Source: Blumeriella jaapii (Eukaryota > Ascomycota > Leotiomycetes > Helotiales > Drepanopezizaceae). From it: a stretch of 64,000 bases of DNA. The notes under the pieces were generated by a model. The model was not told where the DNA came from, ran no database searches, and saw only the letters and a list, made by a program, of their open reading frames with translations. Below are positions 1-9,369 of this stretch, piece by piece. The translations under genes were made by a program, and so were the position numbers. Location of the stretch: NCBI GenBank assembly GCA_009599575.1, contig VWND01000075.1:682001-746000 (forward strand), given 5' to 3'. The number at the start of each line of letters is the position of its first letter. Within the stretch, counting starts at the first letter, position 1.

Positions 1-1321
1 ATATTGCAACTTAGCAAACTAAACGCGATTATAATTAAAAAAGCGCTGATTAAAAATGCAAAAAACATTTCGGGCCGATTGGGCTTGATTATAAAACTCG
101 GGGTTCAAATGTTTTAAAATAATAGTTTTTGCTTTTTTAATAATATATTTGAAATATGCTTTAGCTTGGTTTATGCTTTATATAAAATTCTTTAAATACT
201 TTTTAATAAACAATTTTATATCTATTTTTTATACGTTATATTTAATCTTTTTTTAATAGTCGCTAAAAGCGTAACGAAAGTATTTGATTTTGGATAGTTC
301 GATTCGAAAAATGGCTAAGTCGAAAACGGAAAGGTAATATTCGGAAATTAATTAAAAGTCCGCCGTAAAAGCGCGCAAAGCTCGAAGTAAAAAAAAAGCG
401 TCGCGGGCGATGGCGAAGGCTGAAAAGCGAACGGCGGCGATGGTTTAAGCGATTATTTAAACGATTTAAAGCTGCTAGGCCGCAGTAAATCTTTCAGCGT
501 TAGCAAATATGCTAAACAGTCGTAAGGGCATTCGTCGGTTTGAAAGTATTAAAATATCAGCGTCGTACAATTCGATTTTAAATTCGATAATAAAGCGAAA
601 AGATCCAGCAGCAAATGACTATGATTCGGTAAAAAAGTCGTGGAATAAAAACTCGCTGCCAGAATCGTCGAAAAAGCTTAGAACGAATAGAAATTCGGAA
701 GCGCCAAAAGCAGAGAATGGAAGTGCTGACTCGAAGCTAAATCGTACGAATTGCGTTCGTTTTCGAGTGCTACGTCGATTTATAAGAAAAGCATAGAGTG
801 TTGTAATATTAAAAAAGGGCGATTCGAATTGCAAAAGCAGATCGAATTAATAAGGAAGAAAGATTCCAGCTTTTTCTGAAAACAAAATCAGTAGAAAAAA
901 GTTTTAATTAAGGCATCGATAAATAAACGTCGGTACGGGCGGCCTAAAAAGAGTTCGAGTTGCAAAGGCAAATCGAATCTTTAATCGTGGATACAAAACT
1001 TTTCAGCGAAGGTTGTTTGATTTTTCTTTATATTATAGCTAGCTTAAAAATGATCGGGATAATATGGACCAAAAGATACGCATATAAATTAAAAGAAAAA
1101 CACCGAGCTAAAATGCTCGGAGTCGCGAACTTTATATACAGTAGGCTGCGTTTATAGGTCACGTGACTTAGCGCGAGGCCTAATGGCCGAGGTGGTCCGT
1201 GCCCAAACCTTATTCCAACACCACCGGCAATTATACCACTGGCAACCATACCACTGGCGACCATACCACTGGCGACCATACCACTAGCAACCACACCACT
1301 AGCCAGGGAAGGATCGTAATA
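1..1321 (-). mobile_element. Ty3/gypsy element, Gypsy-A family, left copy, cut by window edge
   Basis: This is the gag-side end of a Ty3/gypsy retrotransposon read on the minus strand, ending in its 5' LTR at 1031-1321. Bases 1-1030 align by eye with about 17150-18190 of the complete copy at 12032-18452 and with 5370-6403 of the neighbouring copy. Differences are mainly C-to-T and G-to-A, as expected from RIP. No intact frame remains; the reading frames here are chance openings. The rest of the element lies outside the window. Confidence 0.8.
1031..1321 (-). repeat. LTR of Gypsy-A family with expanded 15-bp repeat
   Basis: The terminal dinucleotides are RIP-altered: TGTCAC has become TATTAT at the left, and GTAACA has become GTAATA at the right. 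The LTR is 291 bp against 262 bp in the three other copies. The extra length comes from about two more units of a 15-bp repeat (ACCATACCACTGGCG type) at about 1215-1310. It carries the palindrome GTCACGTGAC near 1158, shared by all four LTRs. Confidence 0.85.
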
Positions 1322-4300
1322 ATATTTATCAAAAGTAAAAGACGTTTTTAATTGTTTTAGTAATAAAAGCAAAAAGGGCGGAAGCGTTGCTTAATATATT
1401 AATTTATTATTTCGGTTTGCTTATCGATATTAAAATTGTACGCAATAATCAATTTGATTTTGGTTTTTAATATACGGCAGAGTTTTTGCTAAAAGACCGA
1501 AATAAATTAAATTTTTCGGTCCGAAATAATTAAATCCGGCATGCCGAAATGGCGCATTTAATAAACCAAAACAAAGCTGCCAGTTTTTTCGTTATAATAG
1601 TTTTGTGACAGAAAATTAACAAAAGTTTTTTAAATAAACGATTTATTATTACGAAAGCGAAATCGTAATTATTTTCGTTTAACGAAAGTTTCGTAAAATC
1701 TATCGTTAAATATTAATAAAGCCTGCTGAATATAAGCAAAAGCTTTAAAAAGCCCGAGGTTTTGTCGCGCTTAGCTTTTATTCGTATACAACGACAATTC
1801 GAAACGTATTATTATATATTTGCTTTTATAATTTTTTAATAATATTTGCGACCGACCAAAAGCTTTATTTTTTTTATTTCAACGTATGCTACGCAAAGCT
1901 GTTTATAAATATATCGGATCAGAAAAGTTCGCAATTCGGAAGGTTTTAAAAGCATTATTAATTTGCTTTGGAAAAACAATTTGTTTTATCGCAATTAATA
2001 ATTTAAATTGTAATTACGGGCCTGCGCTCGCTGCGCTTCGAAAAAAAAAAAGTTTTTGTTAGTTTATAGCAAATCGTTTATAATTGTATAATTATATATA
2101 TCGTATGCGATTACGAAAATTAAATTTGCGAGTTTTTTTGTAAGCATTTTATTTTTTTCGCTTTCGCTGTTTTTTTCGGAAAAAATGCCGTTGTTATCGT
2201 ATTTATCGAAAGCTATTTTTATAAGCGCTAGCGTGGTTATGCTTTTAGCAGCTATTTTTTTTAAAATCTAAAAATTTAACTTATCGTCGGAAAACATTTG
2301 CTGCTTCCGAGCTATTCGTTATCGGGCTTTTAATAAAAAAATATTTTGATTTTTGCGAAAAAAAGTATCAGCGAACGTATTAATAATTTCCGACCGGTAT
2401 ATAATTATAAAATGAAAATCGGCGAAAAATTCGGCCTATCGGATTTATCGGGCCGAAAGATTTTTAATTATTATAAAATATTTTAAAACGCGATAATCGG
2501 TATATATATATACGTTTTTTTAAACGCTTAACAGCTTCGGCTTATAATTTTTAAAAAAGCGAAAAATGGCGAAAAGCTTTTTGTCGTAAATCGGATAATT
2601 AAGCTCGGCGTCGATTATAATTTTAAAAAAAAAACCGACCGGATAATAAAAATTATTTTTTTATAATTGCGATAATACGCTAATTATTATTTTATTAAAA
2701 AAATCGGTTTTTTTAGGCGCGTTTGCTTATAAAAGTCGTAATAATATAAAATAAAAGCATTTAGCAAAGTTTTGCGCAATATTTTTTATACGTTTTTCTG
2801 TTTTTTTTTTTTCGAATACGAAAAAAAACGTTTTTGCTTATGAAAACAGTAAAAAAGGCGGTAAATGCGGCTATAGCCGGCTATAAAGCGTTTGTAAAAA
2901 TTGCAAAAGTTTAAAAAGTTTTATACGCTTCGTATATTCGCTGCATATTGCTAATTTTTAATAATAGCGATTTTTTCCGGGTTTATTTTAATATTTTAAA
3001 TGCTAATAACGAAATCTAAAAATTTGGTTTTCGTAATATTAAATTCGCATTTTTTAATATTAATTTTTAAGCCGTGTTTTTTTAAAATCGATAAAATCTT
3101 TTTAACGTAAATCTTATATTTTAAATCGTTTGCGAAGTAAATAAAAATATCGTTAAAATACGCCGAATAAAAATTATTTAAATGCTTTATAAAAATGTTA
3201 TTAATAAAGCGTTGAAATATAACGGGCTTATTAATAAAACCGAACGAAAGGATTTTATATTTATATATGCCGTATCGGATACGGAAACTGATTAGTTTTT
3301 CAAACTTTTCAAATATCCGGACTCGATTAAATACTTATTAAATATTAATTTTCGTAAATATTTTGATTTTAATAATTCGCGCCAGCATTTCGTCGATTAA
3401 AAACAAAAAATAAAAATTCTTTTTCGTAAAATCGTTAAATTTGCGATAATCGATATATAAGCGCATAAAACCGTTTAATTTTTTAATAAATAAAATCGGA
3501 GCGGCGAAAAAAGCATTAAAAAGTTTAATAAAGCTTTTATATAAATTATCGAAGATATAGCTTTTGATTTTTATAAGCTGTTTATTCGTAAAGCGTTTGA
3601 ATAGTTTTATAAAAAGCGTATTTTCCGTGGCAAAATATATTTTATAATTTATATCGGAACGGCGGAAAGCGAACTTATCGCTTTTTTGCTTATAAAACAG
3701 TTTTTCGAATTCCGAATACTAAATTAAAAAAAGCTTTTTTTATAAAAATCATATTATCGTTATATTTGGTTTGTAAAACGTCGGAAACGGGAATACTTTT
3801 TATTACCGCGAATTGTATAATTTTTTCAAATTCGACGATTTTCGCACGGCGAAAACGTTTTCTGTTTATATTATATATAAAAATAATAAACGTGCAATCG
3901 TTGAATAATGGTAATCTTTTTTTTTTTACGGCTCGTATCCGTTTTTCGTAACGTATTTGCAAAGCGCTAAATACAAAAACGAAAATACAACTGATATTGC
4001 AATTAAAAATAAAAAAAGATAGCAATTGGCCCGATTGGAAAAACCGGCTTTGGTCGGTTTAAAACTGCTAATAAGAAACTTTTCTATTTTATGCAAACTG
4101 CTTTTAAAATTTCGTATAAATATAAAAAGTTTATCAATTCCAAAATTCAAATAAGCTTTTTTAATCGTTGTAAAAATACTGGCAAAAGTATATAAAACTT
4201 TTATTACGTTGTTTCGTTTGTTTACATTTTTTTAATATATACGATTAAATATTTTGGATTTTGTTCGTTAATTAAAATCGACGAATAACTGTTCGTTGAA

Positions 4301-4857
4301 ATAAAAAATAACGAGCATATCGAATGGCTATTTTATTTTGTTTTTTTTTTAGCTATACGTTTGTTTTAAATCGTAGTGCTATAAAAATTTGCGATTAATA
4401 AAAACGTCGGTAAAGCCTAGGTTTATAACCAAAAAAAAAAAATTTACACGACGTCGGTTAATCGTAAAAAAAAAAAAAAAAATAGCAGAAAAAATAAGCT
4501 TTCCCGGCTCGCTATTATAGCCGGTAAATATAATAAGTTTATACAGCCGAATAAAACTTATTCCGAAACGTTAAAAAAATTAATATATTAAAAAAGTTTT
4601 AATCGCATCGAAAATATTAGCTCCGCCATCGATATATGCAAATGTTTTAATATATAATTTATTGCGTGCTAGTTTTATAAAAATTAAAAATTATCGCTTT
4701 TCTATTAAAAAGCGTTGATTAAATTTTAAATCTTTTTACAAATCGAATTTTTTATTATAATAAAAGTTTTTGCTACGATTTAAAAGTTTTTTAACAAATC
4801 GTTTTGCTTTTCGTCGATAGCTATTTCGGCGATTTTGCGATTAAATTTAGCGTCGGA

Positions 4858-4899
4858 ATAAACGTTTGCGAAATGGCCGGGCTTGCCGCAATTATAATA
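4858..4899 (-). pseudogene. RIP-destroyed gag CCHC zinc knuckle
   Basis: These 14 codons match position for position the CX2CX4HX4C knuckle at 16622-16663. The first and fourth zinc ligands read Tyr here (TAT) where the sister copy has Cys. Both changes are G-to-A on the coding strand. This is a compact direct example of RIP damage. Confidence 0.8.
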
Positions 4900-6403
4900 A
4901 GCGTTAGAAAAACGCGCAGCCAAGCGGGAAAAACCGAAAATAGCAGAAATAACAGTTATACGTTCGTAAGAATTTCTGCCAGAAAAAAAAAAAACCGTGC
5001 GAACAAAAAGGGCTGAGAAGGTAAAACGCTATAAAACTTTAAAAATACCGGAAATACGCCTAGAATTTTAATTAGCAAAAGCTATAGCAAAAAAAAAATA
5101 GCTTATGCGACGGGCAAAAGCTATTTTTTTAGCTCGGATATTACGTGATTTTTTATTCGCAACGGCTAAAAACTTATTTAAAATAATATAATTATTATTT
5201 ATTTTGTATTTTTTTATTCGGAAATCGTATTTAAAAATAAAAATAATTTTTTCGTATATATTTTTAAACTAACGGTTTTTAGCAATTTTGTTAATAACTG
5301 CGTAACGAATAAATAAAAAACGAAAGTTATTATAAATCTGACCGTTGTTTATATAAAATTTGTTATATTATAATTTAATAAACTAAACGCGGTTATAATT
5401 AAAAAAGCGCTGATTAAAAATGCGAAAAACGTTTCGGGCCGATTAAGCTTAGTTATAAAACTCGAGGTTCAAATGTTTTAAAATAATAGTTTTTGCTTTT
5501 CTAATAATATATTTAAAATATATTTTAGCTTGGTTTATATTTTGTATAAAATTTTTTAAATACTTTTTAATAAACAGTTTTATATTTATTTTTTATACGT
5601 TATATTTAATCTTTTTTTAATAATTGCTAAAAGCGTAGCGAAAGTATTTGATTTTAAATAATTCGATTCGAAAAATAGCTGGGTCGAAAACGGAAAAATA
5701 ATATTCGAGAATTAATTGAAAATCCGCTGTAAAAGCGCGCGAAGCTCGGAGTGAAAAAAAGGCGTCGCGAGCGATATTAGCGGAAGCTGGAAAACGAGCG
5801 GCAGCGATAGCTTAAGCGATTATTTAAGCGATTTAAAACTGCTAGGCCGCAATGAATTTTTTAGCGTTGGCAAATATGCTAAATAATCGTAAAAGCATTC
5901 GTCGGTTTAAAAGTATTAGAATATTAGCGTCGTACAATTCGATTTTAAGTTCGATAGTAAAGCGAAAAAATCCAGCAGTAAATAATTATAATTCGATAAA
6001 AAAGTCGTGAAATAAAAATTCGCTGCTAGAATCGTCGAAAAAGCCTGGAACGAATGGAAATTCGGAAGCGCCAGAAGCAGAAGCAAAAAGTGGAAATGCT
6101 GATTCGAAGCCGAATCGTACGAATTGCGTTCGTTTTCGGATGCTACGTCGATTTATAAAAAAAGTATAAAGTGTTGTAATATTAAAAAGAAGCGATTCGA
6201 ATTGCAAAAGCAGATCGAATTAATAAAAAAAAAAGACTTCAGCTTTTTTTAAAAACAAAATTAATAAAAAAAAGTTTTAATTAAAACACCGATAAATAAA
6301 CGTCCGTACGAACGGCTTAAAAAAAGTTCGAATTGCAAAAGCAGATCGAATTTTTAACCGTAAATATAAAGCTTTTCAGCGAAAATTGTTTGGTTTTTTT
6401 TTA

Positions 6404-6665
6404 TATCACAGCTAGCTTAAAAATAATTAGAAAAGTGATATAAACCAAAAGATACGTATGTAAATTGAAAAAAAAACACCGAGCTAAAATGTTCGGGATC
6501 GCGAATTTTATATACAATAGGTTGCGCTTATGGGTCACGTGACTTAGCGCGAGGCCTAGTGGCCGAGGTGGTCCGTGCCCAAACCTTATTCCAATACCAC
6601 CGGCAATCATACCACTGGCAATCATACCACTGGCAACCACCACTAGCCAGGGGAGGATCGTAACA
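6404..6665 (-). repeat. LTR of Gypsy-A family (262 bp)
   Basis: It begins TATCACAGC (RIP-altered TGTCACAGC) and ends GGATCGTAACA. Its length equals that of the LTRs at 12032-12293 and 18191-18452. It holds four units of the ACCATACCACTGGC minisatellite and the GTCACGTGAC palindrome. Confidence 0.9.
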
Positions 6666-6787
6666 GTTATCGAAAAAGTTGGTTTTGGTAGTTTTTGCAA
6701 AAAATAATATATTAATATTATCCTTTTTTTTATTTCTTTTTTCGAATTCGTAAAACTCGTCAATTATAAGTAACTGCTGTTGCTTTT

Positions 6788-7053
6788 TGTCAGAGGGCAC
6801 GATTCACGGTTCTCGGCCAATAGGCCGAGGGCCGAGGGCCGAGGGCCGAGGGGCTGAAGGCAGAGGCTAAGGGCCGAAAGCCGAAGCTTTACCGAACTTC
6901 CGAACCTTACCGACCTTTCGAAGTAACCACGACCTAGATAAATCCCGGGTATATAACCAGACCGATCTTTCGTATTTTTACAAATCCTTAAGATTTAGTT
7001 TATCAAATGAATGCACTTTCTGCTTCCTGGTTTATTATCGTTTCCTCGTTACA
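6788..7053 (+). repeat. Left LTR of the miniature element
   Basis: This 266-bp LTR contains the GGCCGAGGGCCGAGGGCCGA short tandem repeat at about 6822-6852 and a TATATAA-like box near 6950. It is equal in length to the right LTR. Confidence 0.85.
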
Positions 7054-7148
7054 ATTTAAATTTTTAAAACGAACCGGCCGGCAGGCATTTAATTTCAACG
7101 TCAAATCCGATTCGTTTAAATTCGGGAATTATTGTTTTCAAGTTTATA

Positions 7149-7590
7149 TTGGCAAAGGACCGTTTATTCCTGATTGAAAGTGATTTCGACGTCGAATCCG
7201 GAAAGCATTGCTTTCAAGTTTAATTAATGTTGGCAAAAGACCGTTTATTCCTGACTAAGAGTGATTTCGACGTCGAACCCGGAAAGCACTGCTTTCAAGT
7301 TTAATTAATATTGGCAAGGGACCGTTTATTCCTGATTAAGAGTAATCTCGACGTCGAATCCGGGAAGCACTGTTTTTAAGTCCAATTAATATTGGCAAGG
7401 GACCGTTTATCCCTAACTGAGAGTGATCTCGACGTCGAACCCGGGAAGCATTGCTTTTAAGTCCATATTGGCAAGGGACCGTTTATTCCTGATTGAAAGT
7501 GATTTCGACGTCGAACCCGGGAAGCATTGCTTTCAAATTCATATTGGCAAGGGACCGTTTATTCCTAACTGAAAATTACAACCTCGAAAT
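7149..7590 (+). repeat. Internal minisatellite of the miniature LTR element
   Basis: Units start at 7149, 7230, 7311, 7392, 7468 and 7544, each beginning TTGGCAA(A/G)(A/G)GACCG. The first three periods are 81 bp and the next two are 76 bp. The last unit is truncated. A diverged extra unit seems to precede them at about 7083-7148. Confidence 0.85.
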
Positions 7591-7626
7591 CAAACCGACC
7601 GGAGCCTTATCGAAAAAGAAGGAGAA

Positions 7627-7892
7627 TGTCAAAGGGCACGATTTACGGTTTTCGGCCAATAGGCCGAAGGCCGAGGGCCGAGGGCCGAGGGGCTGAAGGC
7701 AGAGGCTAAGGGCCGAAAGCCGAAGCTTTACCGAACTTCCGAATCTTACCGACCTTTCGAAGTAACCACGACCTAGATAAATTCCGGGTATATAACCAGA
7801 CCGACCCTTCGTATCCTTACAGATCCTTAAGATTCAGTTCATCAAATGAATGCACTTTCTGCTCCCTGGTTCATTATCGTTCCCCCGTCACA
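7627..7892 (+). repeat. Right LTR of the miniature element
   Basis: This 266-bp LTR starts TGTCAAAGGG directly after the polypurine tract and ends GTCACA, followed by the CTTTT duplication. Confidence 0.85.
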
Positions 7893-8008
7893 CTTTTTAA
7901 TCTTTCGGAAAGAAACGCGTATTTTGGTGCTTTGGCGAATTTGTGTAGTTTCTAAAAGTTAAATTGGTGCAATAGGCTGTACAATTGCAGCTGGTGCAAC
8001 AGGCTGTA

Positions 8009-8523
8009 CACAGTCTATCGGTTAAGTATTATTCCTGGTTAAAAACAGTGGGGGTGTGGAAACAAAACTTGACCTATTTAAGTAGTATTCCATGCAATAA
8101 CGAAGTCAACTTTTACAAAGTATACGTATTCAAATTACGAAGAATACGAAGTTTGAGAACTGCTTTCGGATTACAATATAAAAATTTTAATATTTTGTAT
8201 ATTTATCTTCGGCGTCAATAACAACTTGACACCGATTGAATAAAACAAGCTAATATCAGGTCGCTGACTTCGAGTTAAATCAAAAGCTTTTAAACGTTTA
8301 AAAGCTGAAGTAGAAGCTGAAGTAGAAGCTGAAGCCATTGCGTTTGCGTTGCGTTAGATTGCGTGAAAAATTTGAAAATAATACAAAGTTTTGCTTGTAT
8401 TTCTAATTTTCTTAATTTTGTCGTATTTCGTGGAATCTCATCGAAAGTTGGGTTATTACTTAATTGAGCTAAGGCCAGATCATTCCTGCTTGACCAGGAA
8501 TAATACTTAACCGATAGACTGTG
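8009..8523. mobile_element. TA-flanked inverted-repeat element (MITE-like), 515 bp
   Basis: Perfect 31-bp terminal inverted repeats occupy 8009-8039 and 8493-8523, starting CACAGTCTATCGGTTAAG. They are flanked on both sides by TA (8007-8008 and 8524-8525), the target choice of Tc1/mariner elements. The interior has no transposase-like frame. The host site is a short tandem repeat with the 20-base core ATTGCAGCTGGTGCAACAGG, so the same core appears on either side of the insertion. Confidence 0.8.
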
Positions 8524-9072
8524 TATAATTGCAGCTGGTGCAACAGTCGCAGCTGGTGGTGCAGCCTTTTTCTTCTTAACAATTGATTCGTTCAATTCGC
8601 TATAATAAGGTTTAACTGACGTAATTCGGAAATCTGAAGCTTTATCGTTGATTTAAACTTTGCAGATATTGCTATTTTTTGAAATAAGCTTGTAAGGGCC
8701 TGACCAACCTCTTTTTTTTTTGTATACGCGTACGTTTGATTATAAAAGAAAATTAAGTGTGTTTTTTTAAAGTATTCGGGCCGTTTTTAATACGTAAGGC
8801 TTCCGAAACTTTGCGTTCGGCCTGAATTCGCCGAATTTTTTGGGTTGCAAAGCGTAGTGCATTACGCCTTTTCGTTACAAAAGCAAATAAAACGTTTGTT
8901 TTTAATAAACGGAGGTATGCATCGTATATTAGCAAAATAGGTATAATACCGCCTGGATTTGCAATATCGTTTATAATTTTAAAAGCTATTTTTAGAATTA
9001 TATGTTTATCGAAGCTTTTATTTTTTAGTTATTTTTTCAGAATATTATAAATTCGTTTAAAAAGGCCGTGGT

Positions 9073-9369
9073 TATGACGATTCACTCTGTTGCCACCTCT
9101 CATATCACCCCAGCAACTACGTATAGCTGCAAGCTCCCCAGCAACTACGTATAGCTGTAAGCTTCCTGGTCTTCTAGTAGGTCTTTTTATCAACTGTGGA
9201 AACTATTTATATATATAAGGCTTTTTTTTTTTAGCAACTTCTGCCTTTTGCAATTGTTAATTCTAAATAAATATTTTTGTTACAAAACCAAAAGCTCGTT
9301 TTTTATACTATATAAATACGGCGACCAGTTGATTGATCTCTTAGCCTTTCGACTGATTAAATCGTTATA
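9073..9369 (+). repeat. 5' LTR of Gypsy-B
   Basis: This 297-bp LTR starts TATGACGA (from TGTGACGA) and ends TCGTTATA (from TCGTCACA). It contains a duplicated AGCAACTACGTATAGCTG motif at about 9112-9160 and a TATATATATAA stretch near 9210. Confidence 0.85.

Larger units (their letters stand above)
1322..6665 (-). mobile_element. Ty3/gypsy element, Gypsy-A family, second copy, 3' end deleted, heavily RIPed
   Basis: This is a near-complete internal region (1322-6403) plus a 5' LTR (6404-6665), on the minus strand. It is colinear with 13103-18452 of the intact copy but lacks about 808 bp next to the 3' LTR. Its left end abuts the LTR of the preceding copy through a short shared GTAATA. Recognisable remnants are the reverse transcriptase (about 2990-3630) and a gag zinc knuckle (4858-4899) in which the first and last cysteine codons have become tyrosine (TGT or TGC to TAT). 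It is coding-dead. Confidence 0.85.
6788..7892. mobile_element. Miniature non-autonomous LTR element (TRIM-like), 1105 bp
   Basis: Two 266-bp direct repeats (6788-7053 and 7627-7892) begin TGTCA and end GTTACA/GTCACA. They flank a 573-bp interior and are bounded by a perfect 5-bp target duplication CTTTT (6783-6787 and 7893-7897). A purine-rich tract (about 7613-7626) sits just before the right LTR, as expected for a polypurine tract on the plus strand. The interior has no coding capacity. It is mostly a tandem repeat of 76-81 bp. LTR differences are C/T and G/A transitions. A related solo LTR lies at 57184-57419. Confidence 0.85.
6666..9072 (-). mobile_element. Ty1/copia-order retroelement, integrase C-terminus and linker, fragmented
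   Basis: On the minus strand, about 9072-8600 reads through stops as the C-terminal part of the integrase of a fungal element family that carries integrase before reverse transcriptase. An arginine-rich alpha-helical stretch (8753-8935) is followed by the family's basic C-terminal domain. An Ala/Pro-rich linker follows at 8595-8530, resuming left of the inserted element at about 8008. The missing upstream part of the integrase lies at 21970-22260, on the other side of the Gypsy-B insertion. The copy is also interrupted at 6788-7892 and 8009-8523. Its reverse transcriptase is absent, presumably lost or displaced by the gypsy copies to the left. The copia assignment rests on domain order recalled from the family and is an inference. 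Confidence 0.6.

Noticed and set aside
7149..7590. Possible CRISPR-like array
   Set aside because: The whole 76-81 bp unit is repeated, including the 'spacers', and it lies between two LTRs. It is a minisatellite inside a eukaryotic retroelement.
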